NCBI GenBank assembly: GCA_963921425.1
Contig: OY992835.1
Span: 4,650,001 to 4,714,000, forward strand
DNA from: Dryas octopetala
Taxonomy: Eukaryota > Streptophyta > Magnoliopsida > Rosales > Rosaceae
Length of the DNA: 64,000 nt
Direction of reading: 5' to 3'
The notes under the pieces: model-generated
Database searches by the model: none
Told to the model about the DNA's origin: nothing
The model's input: the letters and a program-made list of their open reading frames with translations, nothing else
Shown: piece by piece, positions 45,299-56,960 of the stretch
Position numbering within the stretch: position 1 is the first letter of the stretch
How the letters are laid out: each line of letters starts with the position of its first letter
Made by a program: the position numbers and the translations under genes

Positions 45299-47874
45299 TG
45301 TTGTATGTTTTCCTAGAGCAAATTAAATACCCTTTCCTGAGCTCTAGGTTAACTCGCAAGTGCACGAATCGCGGAGTAGCAAAGCTTACAAATACGAGGT
45401 CGATCCCACAGGGAATTGTACTAGTGTTATGATCACTAACTTAATTAAATTCGATTAAATCAACTCTAACTCACACACGCAAATGGGGGGTTTTGATTGG
45501 TTTTTGAGACTAGAAAAACTAACAGATAAATGACAAAACTTTAAAATAACAACTGAATGAATTTGGATAAAACAATAATAAAGAAACACTAGGGGTCAGA
45601 ATCCACCACTAGCATATACCATTCACTCTACTATGGATATTAACAATCAATATATAAACATGTCAACAAAGTTTGTTTACTAAAAGGTTTGGCTAGTTAC
45701 TTTTAGCAATTACTCCCCTTACTGTGCATAAACTAAGAGCTTCTTGGGCCTTCCTTAGCCAGTTAACTTGCATGTTCCCTAGTGCTAAGCTAAGGCAGCT
45801 GTTACCCATGCAAGAGTCATTACGATCTGTGAGAGTGACAAACACATAGCGCATAGCTCCAAATTAATGTACCCTATGTCCTCTATGATCCCTTTTCTCA
45901 TGAATATTATCTTAGGATATCCACTTGTTGCCTATTGAAACTATCATCCTTTCGAGCTTATTTAGTTTCACAACATATATCTAGATGCATGCAACCTAAG
46001 GTGATCAGTCAAAGATGCGAAACAAATAGATTCAATTTAAACAGAGATCCAAGATTTGTCAACATGTAAATAATTAAAAATCAATAATCCATAGTGAGAG
46101 TAAGCAGCATCGCTAGGGCTTCATCCTTGCCCTAGCCCAATATTCAGTTACACATAATTAAATCCATAAATAAATAATGCATAATTAAAACAATTAAAAT
46201 AAAAGAAAGGGAAGAAGAAATCAAGCCACGGATGACGAGGTGGAGGCGGCTCCACCCTAGGACGGTGTGGCTGCAAGGTGGCGCGATGGCTGCTGCTCGG
46301 CTTGGGCTCCACGGCAAGGCTGCTGGGGTGCTCGGCAAAGTGGTGGCAGCAAGAAGGTGGCGCGGCTAGGTGGTGGTGGCTGCGGCGTGACTTCCTCCTC
46401 CTTCTTCAGTTCAGCCCAAAAATAAAAGAACACAAAGATAGGTGGCTGTAGCAGAAAAATAAAGAGAAGAGAAGGAGGTGATGGGGGCTGCGGCAAGAGA
46501 AAAGAAAGAGATGGTGGCTGCTAGGGTTTGCTTCAGAAAAATAAAAGAAAGAGAGAGAAAGGACAAGGGGTGTGTGGCAAGGAAGAAGGAGGCTAGCTAG
46601 GGTTTCTGAAAATTAAAGAGGAGAGAGCCCTATCCTTGAGTTATAAAGATGTATTTATAGAGGAGAGTGGGGCTGAGATTTCTCTTTCTCTTCAATGTAG
46701 GATAAGTGCATTCCTTGCACACCAAGGCTTATAATTTTCGGCCAAGCATGGGCCTTGGGCTGATTTGGGCTCTTTTTGGGCGTAACTCCTTTTTCAGCTC
46801 GCGGAACTGCTGCGCTACCTCCACTAAAATGGCCATATCTTGAGCTAGAAAACTCGGAATCGAAATCAGTAAAATTCCCTGCGAAGCTAACATCCGTATC
46901 TTTCCAACCATATATGGCATGCTACCTCATTCATTCTGGAGAATTACAGAATTGCTGTTGAAATTGGTACTCTATTTTCCAGGGTTTTGACTTCTTTTTT
47001 CAGCTAGGATTCCTTGGGAGGCAAGGACAAGAAAGTGCGGCAGCAGCTAGGGTTAGGAGAGCATTGGGCTTGCGACAAGGGCTTTGGCTTTGGGCTTAAG
47101 TGACACAAGCCAGCCCCCTAGGGTTTAGTGCATGCGCATGGCTGCTAGTCTTGGGCTGGCGCATTGGGCTTCCTCTTGGGCTGGCGCATGCATGCATGCA
47201 TGGCCCCTTCAGATTTCGGCATTGTATAGGCCCATGGCCCATTTGACTTGTTGACTTTGTCATAGTTGAACCTTGACCTTTAACTTTGACTTCCCATTTT
47301 GCCCCTCATCTCCATTTGAATTTGAATTCATTTCTTCCCTCCATTTATTTCCATGGATGTCCACCACCTTCTAGAAGCTTCAAGAACCTTGACTTTGTAG
47401 AGTTGACTTTGACCAACATTTCCTAGTGCAACTAGGATTTCTTGTAAATGAGGGATTCTTTATCCATTCCGACTTCCCGTAATGACCATATTGCCCCTGG
47501 GGTCTCCTAGTGTCATTAGGACTCCTTTCCCTAGTAGGGTTAGGTTTCCTAGTTCAACCAGGATTTCCTGTTTCAATCAGGATTTCTCATTTCTGGCTCC
47601 GCAATGATGGTTCTGGACTTGATGTTTCCTAGTGTGACTAGGAATCCTCATTTGACTAGGATTTCTGCACTTTTCTTGGTTTGACCAGGATTTCACTCGT
47701 TTTCCTAGTTTGACTAGGAAACGTCTAAAAATGGTTCTTTTGGCTCCTTTTCTCTTCTTTGCTCATTTTATCCTATAAGAACAAAAACAAACTAACAACA
47801 CACAAAATATCGAGTTCTTGCACTCTGGGTTAGGGAGTTAGTATCATAAAGTAGTGTAAAATGAGCACTCAACA
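45299..47874 (-). repeat. 5' LTR of the Athila element
   Basis: This is the promoter-bearing LTR. In sense direction (from 47874): palindrome array (about 47720-47420), CATGCATG cluster (about 47200-47130), conserved U3 block (46995-46730), TATA (46659-46652), R/U5 blocks (46020-45340), end ACATACAACA. It is nearly identical to the 3' LTR. Confidence 0.95.
46652..46659 (-). promoter_or_regulatory. TATA box of the Athila 5' LTR
   Basis: Minus-strand TATAAATA follows CCTC and precedes the R region. The matching site in the 3' LTR is 36815-36822, and equivalent TATA motifs occur at the same place in family B and C LTRs. This puts the U3 region at about 1.2 kb. Confidence 0.7.
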
Positions 47875-47879
47875 CCCAT

Positions 47880-48544
47880 CTTGACTTCGGCATCCCATAG
47901 GCCCATGGCCCATTTGTCTTGTTGACTTCTCCTCTTTGACCCTTGACCATTAACTTTGACTTCCCATTTTGCCCTTCATTTCCATTTGAATTCAAATTCA
48001 TTTCGTCCCTCTATTCATTTCCATGGATGTCCACCACCTTCTAGAAGCTTCTGGAACCTTGACTTTGTAGAGTTGACTTTGACCAACATTTCCTAGTGCA
48101 ACTAGGATTCCTTGAAAATGAAGGATTCCTTATCCATTTCGACTTCTCGTAATGACCATATTGCCCCTGGAGTCTCCTAGTGTCATTAGGACTCCTTTCC
48201 TTAGTCGGGTTAGGTTTCCTAGTTCAACCAGGATTTCCTGTTTCAATCAAGATTTCTCATTTCTGGCTCTGCAATGATGGTTATGGACTTGATGTTTCCT
48301 AGTGTGACTAGGAATCCTCATTTGACTAGGATTTCTGCACTTTTCCTGGTTTGACAAGAATTTCACACGTTTTCCTAGTTTGACCAGGAAATGTCCCAAA
48401 ATGGCTCCATTTGCTTCATTTTCATAGTTTTGCTTCATTTGACCTGAAAACACAAAAACAAGACAAGAAACACAAAATATCGAGTTTTAACACTCTAGGT
48501 TAAGGAATTAGTATCATAAGGTGATGCAAAATGCACACTCATCA
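47880..48544 (-). repeat. 3' LTR of element B3, right part
   Basis: This continues 34061-35463 after the Athila insertion and ends CACACTCATCA next to the B3 PPT (48545-48557). It holds the palindrome array (about 48085-48390). Joined length is about 2068 bp against 2208 bp for the 5' LTR. Confidence 0.87.
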
Positions 48545-50422
48545 CACCCCCAAACTTAGATTTTGCTAGTCCTCGAGCAAATAAAAGAAACAAAAAACTC
48601 AAGACTGACTATAACATCCCAACAACTGAATTCATGCACATAACCATTAATCACATAGGAAAGCAAGGCATATAAATTGCATTCTCCAAATTCTAATAAC
48701 ATTTCAAATAAGATACCTCGCTCCTCTATTGTCATATAGGCCATCCTTGACACAAATCCAAGTGTTAGACAAACAAAACTAAATCAATACATACATAATA
48801 GATTCAACTCCAATCCTGACTATGGCATACTCTCAATGATAAACACTAAAGAATTGGGTTGATATGTGCACTCAAAGGTATATGTGAGAGGAAATATGTA
48901 CAAAAATAATTAGCTCATATATGTACATGAAATAACGGCACTTTTTAGAAGGAAATACTGATCTCATGGAAAGGAATCCAAATGCTTGAAATAGAATCAA
49001 TGACCATAGGCTCTCTTCTTAAATAGACTTCACATAAGTATAATACACATCTCTTGAGATCAGCTAGGGCTTAAATAAGGTTATAATGAAGGCTTAGGCT
49101 GGGATAGGGTATTGAAATGAAAAGGAAACACAAAGGGCTAAATCCATGGAATTGCAAGCATTAATAGAACATTCTGAGGTACACTTTGCTTCTTTGCACT
49201 TCATAGCTCAATTTGAACTCTTTTTGCTCATATTTTTTTTTTCTTTTGACACCGCCCCATCTCTTTTCTTTGATTTCTTTTCTTTTTCCTTTCTTTAGGC
49301 ACGTAATACATATTTTTCTGACACATTTTTGTATAAGCTATGCATTTTCACTTCTTTTTCACCTCATTCAACATGTAAACACATTGCAACACCATAGATA
49401 GGGTAAAAGGGGTGTAACACCCCCAAACTTAGGGTTTGATATGGGATAACAAAGAAAACGACTTAAAAGGCTCAAAATGGGTAACTAAGGATAAAACATG
49501 TAATGGGTAGGCTTTCAGGCTATGGGGTACACAAACAGGGCCTAAATTCATTTCTCAAGAGTTATGCAAATACGACATGCTTTGTGTACACAAGAAAAGA
49601 GTTCTAGCTCATTGATTCAAGATTATGCATATTCCAAGCAAATGACCAAATGAAAGATAATGAGATCAAAACAACGACTTATATGACAATGATAGAATCA
49701 GAGTGGCGCGCAACACTCAAGAATTTAAGAACAGGGCTCAAAAGCTCACTTAGGTCATGCAAGTCTACTCTATTATGCATATAATCATTAGAAATGCTAA
49801 TCACCACCTAAATTCATATCAACAAGGCCAAATGACATAGAATTGCAAGATATGTTATGGAACACTATTAGAATGAAAAGAACACCAAATATACACACAA
49901 TACTAAAACATGCTCATAACAATCATGCACAATCAAATCAATTAGTTGGGGACTCGAAACGACCTGAAACAACCAAAATGACTCAAAAACTTTTGTTTTT
50001 AAAACAATGTCGCACACTTCTAAAGAATCATATCCATCACTAAGGTGAATGAGATCTAAAGAAAACATGCATTTTGATGTGGGTTTTGACACCCTAAGTT
50101 TAAAACATAAGTAAAAGTTTTTTCCCAACCTAAAAACACCAAAAACTAAATTTTTTTTTTTTTTTTTTTTCTAAAAACACTTTAAAACACTTAAAACACG
50201 TAAAACACTTAAAACACTTGTCCTAACCTAAAAACACTAACGAATGACAAATGCCTTTCCCCCCACACTTAAATGATACATTGCCCTCAATATATATGAA
50301 ATAAATGCATGAATGATCAAATTAAGCGAAATGGGAAATTGCAACTATCCAAAACCAAATAAACACACCAAAATGAAAAATTGTCTTATGAAGCGAAATA
50401 AGGAACTGTATACTTGCGTATG
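48545..50422 (-). other. B3 PPT and 3' non-coding region
   Basis: It starts in plus reading with the PPT (48545-48557) and includes a second exact PPT-like copy (49418-49430), a poly-T run (50152-50170) and the ACATTG/CAATGT hairpin (50276-50295, with one stem change). It is colinear with B1 and uninterrupted where B1 has its solo LTR. A plus-strand LTR cuts it at 50423. Confidence 0.78.
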
Positions 50423-51392
50423 TGATGAGTGTGCATTTTGCATCACTTTATGATACTAATTCCTTAACCTAGAGTGTTGGGAACTCGATATTTTGTGTTT
50501 CTTGTCTTGTTTTTGTGTTTTCAGGTCAAATGAAGCAGAAATGAGAAAAAGAAGCAAATGGAGCCATTTTGGGACATTTCCTGGTAAAACCAGGAAAAGT
50601 GCAGAAATCCTAGTCAAATGAGGATTCCTAGTCACACTAGGAAACATCAAGTCCAGAACCATCATTGCGGAGCCAGAAATGTAAAATCCTGATTCGAACA
50701 GGAAATCCTGGTTGAACTAGGAAACCTAACCCAACTAGGGAAAGGAGTCATAATGACAGTAGAAGACCCCAGGGGCAATATGGTCATTACGAGAAGTCGA
50801 AATGGATAAGGAATCCTTCATTTTCAAGGAATCCCAGTTGATCAAAGTCAAGGTCAACTCTACAAAGTCAAGGTTCCAGAAGCTTCTAGAAGTCAGTGGA
50901 CATCCATGGAAATGAATGGAGGGAAGAAATGAATTTGAATTCAAATGGAAATGAGGGGCAAAATGGGAAGTCAAGAGTCAAGGGCCCATGGGCCTAAGGG
51001 ATGCCGAACCCAAGATGGGCCATGCATGCACATGCATGGGCCCAAACCCTAGCATCCCAAAGCCCATGCGTAAGGAGCAAGATGGCAGCCCATGCGTAAG
51101 GAGCAAGATGGCAGCCCATGCATGCTCATGCATGCCATGCAAACCCTAGCAGCCAAGGAGCCCATGCGGAAGCCCAAGATGCAAGCCCAAGGTGGAAGCC
51201 CATGGAGTGAAACCCTAGCCCATCTTGTGCAAGCCACTTCAGCCCAACACATGTGAGTCCAATGCACCACCAAGGTCCAAGACCAGCAGCCCATGTGCAA
51301 GGAAGGAGGCCTAGCTGACTTGCATGCGCCACTTAAGCCCAAGAGGACAAGCCCTTGCCTCAAGCCCATTGCTAGAAACCCTAGCTGATGCC
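50423..51392 (+). repeat. Family B LTR, first part, inserted in element B3
   Basis: It starts TGATGAGTGTGCATTTTGC. It is the outermost of three stacked LTRs and continues at 53888-54147 and 56551-56833. Its last part is missing: at 56833 it jumps directly to B3 internal sequence (ACACTCCAAGG), together with loss of about ten B3 bases. No TSD can therefore be tested. CATGCATG and AAACCCTAG motifs lie at 51020-51220. Confidence 0.82.
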
Positions 51393-53882
51393 TGATGAGT
51401 GTTCATTTTACGCTATTTTATGATACTAACTCCCTAACCTAGAGTGTTAGAACTCGATCTTTTTCTGTCTGTTGTCTTGTTTTTGTGTTTTTAGGTCGAA
51501 TGAAGCATAAATATGAAATATGAGCAAATGGAGCCGTTTTGGGACATTTCCTGATCAAACTAGGAAAATGGGTCAATTCCTGGTCAAACCAGGAAAAGAG
51601 CTGAAATCCTAGTTAAATGAGGATTCCTAGTCACACTAGGAAACATCAAGTCCAGAACCATCATTGTCGAGCCAGAAATGAGAAATCCTGATTGGAAAAG
51701 GAATTCCTGGTTGAACTAGGAAATCTTAACCCTACTAGGGAAAGGAGTCCTAATGACACTAGGAGACTCCAGGGGCAATATGGTCATTACGAGAAGTCAA
51801 AATGGATAAGGAATCTTTCATTTACAAGAAACCCTAGTTGGACTAGGAAAGGTTGGTCAAAGTCAACTCAATCAAGTCAAGGTTTCAGAAGCTTCTAGAA
51901 GGTGGTGGACATCCATGGAATCAAATGGAGGGAAGAAATGAATTCGAATCCAAGAAGGAGAGAGGGGTAAAATTGGAAGTCAAAGTCAATGGTCAAGGGT
52001 AGACCATATCATGTCATGAAGTCAATTGGGCTTTGGGCCTAGGTGAAGTCGAAATCCACAAGAATGGTGAGGTGGCAGCCCATGCATGCATGCGCATGCC
52101 ATGCAAGCCATGCGCCAACTCTAGAGCCCAAGCCATGCAAGCCATGCATCCCTAAAGCCCATCACGCCACTTGCTTGTTGCAGCCAGTCCATGTTCTTTT
52201 AAAGGAAACCCTAGCCCATCACGCCTACAAAGAGAAAGCCCAAGGAATCCTAGCTGAAAAAGAAGTCAAAACCCTGGAAAATAGAGCACCAATTTCGACA
52301 GCAATTCTGTAATTCTCCAGAACGAATCAGGTAGCATTCCATATATGGTTGGAAAGATACGGATGTTAGCTTCGCAGGGAATTTTACGGATTTCGATTCC
52401 GAGTTTTCTAACTCAAGATATGGTCATTTTAGTGGAGGTATCGCAGCAGTTCCGCGAGCTGAAAACGGAGTTACGCCCAAAAAGAGCCCAAATCAGCCCA
52501 AGGCCCATGCTTGGCCGAAAATTATAAGTCTTGATGTGCAAGGAATGCACTTATCCCACATTGAAGAGAAAGAGAAATCTCAGCCTCACTCTCCTCTATA
52601 AATACATCTTTATAGCTCAAAGAGAGGGATCACCTCTCTGAAATTTCAGAAACCCTAGCCTAGTCTCTCTCTCTTCTTGCCGCACACCCTAGCCTCCTTT
52701 CTCTCTCTTTCTTTTCTCACGCACCCTAGGAACCCTAGCAGCCCCCATTATTTCTCTTCCCTTGCCGCAGCCACCATCATCTCTCTTTCTTTATTTTTCT
52801 GCTGAACCGAAGGAGGAGGAAGGAGTCGAGCCGCTGCCACCTTGTGCCGCCGCTGCCACCTTGTGCCGCCGCTGCCACCTTGTGCCGCTGCTGCCACCTT
52901 GTGCCGCCGCTGCTGCCACTCTCTAGGGATGTTCTTTTATTTTTGTTTTGGAATTCTTATTTCTTTTGTTTGATTCTAGTTTTAATTGTTTTGTTTAATT
53001 AGTTTGCTTTCCAACATGGATTGAGAATTTATTTATATTATTATGATTTTCTTTTCTATTTTAATTATGTAGGTTTATTTATTCTATCTTGCATGTTAGT
53101 TGTAGGTTGATTATTGGATTTGCATGCTTTAACAAATCGTTTATCCGTCTCTTGGTCTGTTAGTTTGATGTTTGCATGTATTAAATTTTCATTATCTATT
53201 AGAACCCGTCACTAGTTGTTTGCATCCTTTGACTGGCCACCTTAGGGTAATTGCATCTAGTTTATTTGTTAGGTTTAGCTGTGAAATAGTCAAAGACACT
53301 AAACCACAAGTAACAAGGGAATAAGAGATTATTCTCGGTAGTGGGGTTGGGCGACCTCTATAAGGAAATAGTCAAAGCTTATATGTTGTGCATGTTTGAC
53401 GTTCTCATAAAACTTAATGACTCCTGCATGGGTAACAGCTGCCTTAGCTTGAACTAGGGAACATGTAGGTTAACTGGCTAAGGAAGGCCCAAGAAGCTCT
53501 TAGTTTATGCATTAGGAGAACAATTGCGATAAAGTAACTAGCCAAACCTTTTTAGCAGTCAAACTTTAATATGTTGTGTTCAAATTAACTGTCATTAGCC
53601 TTGGATGGTTATTGCATGCTTATCTGATTTGAAACTGAAAACTTAGCATTGCAAGATAGAATAAAGGGTGTGTGCGTGTGGTGATGTGTGCGTGTGTTTC
53701 CATCTTCCAAAACCCCCCATTTAGTTATTCTATTGATTAATTGAATTGATTTGTTGTGTATTAACCATTCCCTGTGGGATCGACCTCGTGCTTGTACGCT
53801 TTGCTACAGATGCGATTCGTGCACTTGCGAGTATACTTGGAATGAAATAGATGTTTATTTTGTTCTAAGAAAACATTCAACA
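51393..53882 (+). mobile_element. Solo LTR, mosaic of families C, A and B
   Basis: It starts TGATGAGTGTTCATTTTACG (C type), has the conserved U3 block and promoter of A/C type (52245-52620, TATAAATA at 52597-52604), then R/U5 of B type (53040 onward), ending AACATTCAACA. Perfect TSD ATGCC (51388-51392 and 53883-53887). It therefore integrated as a unit that was already mosaic. A GC-rich 19-bp minisatellite lies at 52831-52906. Confidence 0.9.
52831..52906. repeat. 19-bp minisatellite, four units
   Basis: Unit CCGCTGCCACCTTGTGCCG is repeated four times, the last with one change (CTG for CCG at the start), then a partial unit. It lies in the transcribed part of the mosaic LTR, downstream of the TATA box. 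The other LTRs have only single GCCGC..GCCACC stretches there. Confidence 0.92.
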
Positions 53883-53887
53883 ATGCC

Positions 53888-54147
53888 GCAAGCTACAAGG
53901 AGAAGAAACCCAAGCAGCTGCAAGTCACCTTTTCCTTGCCTCTCAAGGATTGCACCTCTATATATATCCCCTTAATTCAGAACCCTAGGGACCTCACTTC
54001 TCACTTTTTGCACCAGCCAAAACCTCCTTGTCTCTAGTTTTATTTTTCTGTTCTAGGTTTTTAATTTCAGCTTCTAGTTTTATTATTGTGAGGACTAGCC
54101 GAAGGTTGAGAGAGAGATAGGAGTGGCGTGGCTGCAAGGAAGAGCAA
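53888..54147 (+). repeat. Family B LTR, second part
   Basis: This is the middle of the LTR that began at 50423 (promoter and start of R, TATATATA near 53961), between two inserted solo LTRs. Confidence 0.8.
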
Positions 54148-56545
54148 TGATGAGTGTGCATTTTGCATCACTTTATGATACTAATTCCTTAACCTAGAGT
54201 GTTAGAACTCGCTATTTTGTGTTTCTTGTCATGTTTTTGTATTTTCAGGTCAAATGAAGCAGAAATGAGAAAAAGAAGCAAATGGAGCCATTTTGGGACA
54301 TTTCCTGGTCAAACCAGGAAAACGAGTGAAATCCTGGTCGAACCAGGAAAAGTGCAAAAATCCTAGTCAAATAAGGATTCCTAGTCACACTAGGAAACAT
54401 CAAGTCTAGAACCATCATTGCGGAGCCAGAAATGTGAAATCCTGATTCGAACAGGAAATCCTGGTTGAACTAGGAAACCTAACCCAACTAGGGAAAGGAG
54501 TCCTAGTGACACTAGGAGACCCCAGGGGCAATATGGTCATTACGAGAAGTCGAAATGGATAAGGAATCTCTCATTTTCAAGGAATCCTAGTTGCACCAGG
54601 AAATGTTTTTCAAGGTTCCAGAAGCTTCCAGAAGGTGGTGGACATCCATGGAAATGAATGGAGGGAAGAAATGAATTTGAATTCAAATGGAAATGAGGGG
54701 CAAAATGGGAAGTCAAAAGTGGAGGGCCCATGGGCCCTAGGGATGCCGAACCAAGATGGGCCATGCATGCACATGCATGGGCCCAAACCCTAGCAGCCCA
54801 AAGGCCATGCGCAAGGAGGAAGATGGCAGCCCATGCATGCGCATGCATGCCATGCAAACCCTAGCAGCCAAGGGGCCATGCGCAAGGCCAAGGTGACAAG
54901 CCCAAGATGAAAGCCCATGGAGTGAAACCCTAGCCCATCTTGTGCAAGCAACTGAAGCATGGAAGCCCAACATGCAAGCCCAAAGCCCAAGACTACCAGC
55001 CCATGCGCAAAGGAGGGACCCTAGCTAGGCTAGGCGTGAGCCACTTAAGCCCAAAGGGAGCAGCCCATGCCGCAAGGCCCTGATGCAGCTAGCCCTAGCT
55101 GAAGCCGCAAGCAACTAGGAGAGGGAAACCCTAGCAGCCGCAAGTTTTCTCCTCCTTGCTTCTCAAGGAATGCTCCTCTATATAAACCCCCTTCATTCAG
55201 AACCCTAGAACACTTTTTTTGCACCTACACACTCCAGCCGAAATTCCTCTCTTCTCCTCGTTTTATTTTTCTGTTTTAGGTTTTTAGTTTCAGCTTTTAT
55301 TTCTTGTAAGGGGAGCCGAATTCAGAGAGAGACTTAGAGAGAGAGGGTGGCGTGACAAGTGAGAGAGAGAAGGACCAGCCTGCTGCCGCAAGCCATAGCT
55401 CACCTTGCCGTGAGTTCCTCCTGCTTGCTAGGTGCCTCCTTCTTCCTCTCTCCTTGCCGCAGCCCCCATGTGTTTGCACCTCTGATTTTTGCTTTCTTTT
55501 TCCTTCTAGTTTCTATTTTAATTGTTGGATTATGCTTCTGAATATTTTTAATTAAGTTTCTGATTTTATTTAGTTATCTCTTTATTTCTTTTAATTCATG
55601 TTGCTGAGTTCAATTCGTTTATGCTTTTAATTTCCTTAAGTTTGCGTTTCTGATTTCCTTTAGCAAGCATGAATTGGGACTTTTTTTATTTGTTAGTTTC
55701 TGTTTTTTTTTATTTATTTAATTTAATTATGTAGGTTAGTTATTCTATCTTGCATGTTAGTCGTAGGTCGATTAATGGATTTGCATGTTCTAACAAATCG
55801 TTTATCCGTCTCTTGGTCTGTTAGTTTGATGTTTGCGCATATTAAATTTCCACTATCTATTAGAACCCCCATCACTAGTTGTTTGCATCCTTTGACTGGC
55901 CACCTTAGGGTAATTGCATCTAGTTTATCCGTTAGGTTTAGCTGTGAAATAGTCAAAGACACTAAACCACAAGTAACAAGGGAATAAAGGATTATTCTTG
56001 GTAGTGGGGTTGGGCGACCTCTATAAGGAAATAGTCAAAGCTTATATGTTGTGCATGTTTGACGTTCTCATAAAACTTAATGACTCCTGCATGGGTAACA
56101 GCTGCCTTAGCTTGAACTAGGGAACATGTAGGTTAACTAGCTAAGGAAGGCCCAAGAAGCTCTTAGTTTATGCATTAGGAGAACAATGGCGAGAAAGTAA
56201 CTAGCCAAACCTTTTTAGCTGTCAAACTTTAATATGTTGTGTTCAAATTAACTGTCATTAGCCTTGGATGGTTATTGCATGCTTATCTGATTTGAAACTG
56301 AAAACTTAACATTGCAAGATAGAATAAGGTGTGTGTGTGTGTGGTGATGTGTGCGTGTGTTCCATCTTTTCAAAACCCCCCATTTAGATATTCTAGTGAT
56401 TAATTGCATTGATTTGTTGTTTATTAACCATTCCCTGTGGGATCGACCTCGTGCTTGTACGCTTTGCTATTGATGCGATTCGTGCACTTGCGAGTAAACT
56501 TAGAATGAGATAATTGTTTATTTTGTTCTAAGAAAACATTCAACA
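54148..56545 (+). mobile_element. Solo LTR, family B, full module set
   Basis: It starts TGATGAGTGTGCATTTTGC and ends AACATTCAACA, with perfect TSD AGCAA (54143-54147 and 56546-56550). It shows the U3 architecture clearly: palindromes (54300-54600), four CATGCATG motifs (54762-54849), four AAACCCTAG motifs (54785, 54856, 54925, 55126), TATATAAA (55179-55186), then R/U5 with the conserved blocks (56085-56230) and tail (56430-56500). Confidence 0.94.
54762..55186 (+). promoter_or_regulatory. LTR promoter: RY motifs, telo-box-like motifs and TATA
   Basis: CATGCATG occurs at 54762, 54772, 54832 and 54842. AAACCCTAG occurs at 54785, 54856, 54925 and 55126, with several TGGGCC/GGCCCA-type and AGCCCA strings between them. 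TATATAAA lies at 55179-55186. CATGCA is the RY site of plant B3 factors, and AAACCCTA is the telo-box found in promoters of translation genes. Binding here is inferred, not shown. Confidence 0.6.
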
Positions 56546-56550
56546 AGCAA

Positions 56551-56833
56551 CCCTAAGCCGCAAGCCCTAGCTCACCATAGCCGTGAGCCAATTGCTTGTG
56601 CAAGGTGCCTTCTCTTCCTTGTCTTGCCACAGCCCCTCCCACCTGTTTTCCTTGATTTTTCTCCTAGTTTTCTATTGTGCTATTGGATTATGCCTCTGAA
56701 TTTATTTAATTAAGTTTCTGGATTTATTTAGTTGTCTCTTGATTTCAATTAATTCATGTCTCTGATTTCAATTCGTTTATGCTTTTAAGTTTGTTTACTT
56801 TGTGTTTCTGATTTAATTGTTAAGCATGAATTG
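56551..56833 (+). repeat. Family B LTR, third part, truncated
   Basis: This is R-region sequence of the LTR started at 50423, ending at GCATGAATTG where it is fused to B3 internal sequence. The U5 half is deleted. Confidence 0.78.
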
Positions 56834-56901
56834 ACACTCCAAGGGTAGGCGCGGCCTCCTTGGTCCTCAACGACTCTTCCTCGGTTATTCGAAACAAAAA
56901 C

Positions 56902-56917
56902 TTTGGTTGCCTCCCAA
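56902..56917 (-). other. TTGGG/CCCAA-type hairpin downstream of gag stop (B3), one stem mismatch
   Basis: The minus strand reads TTGGGAGGCAACCAAA; one change breaks the middle pair of the stem found intact in B1 and Athila. It lies about 45 bases after the gag stop. Confidence 0.7.
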
Positions 56918-56960
56918 TCAGCGCTTCTTTTTCTGTCTTCAGCCTGACATTGCCTCTCCT

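Larger units (their letters stand above)
35464..47874 (-). mobile_element. Complete, apparently intact Athila element (family A)
   Basis: Minus-strand order: 5' LTR 47874-45299, tRNA-Asp PBS 45292-45275, one 1751-codon gag-pol ORF, about 1.85 kb of non-coding sequence, PPT 38050-38038, and 3' LTR 38037-35464. A perfect TSD CCCAT flanks it (35459-35463 and 47875-47879). The two LTRs (2576 and 2574 bp) differ by about eleven substitutions and one 2-bp indel by eye, about 0.4%. All catalytic residues are present. It has everything needed to move, unless one of the few changes is harmful. There is no env-like ORF. Confidence 0.95.
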
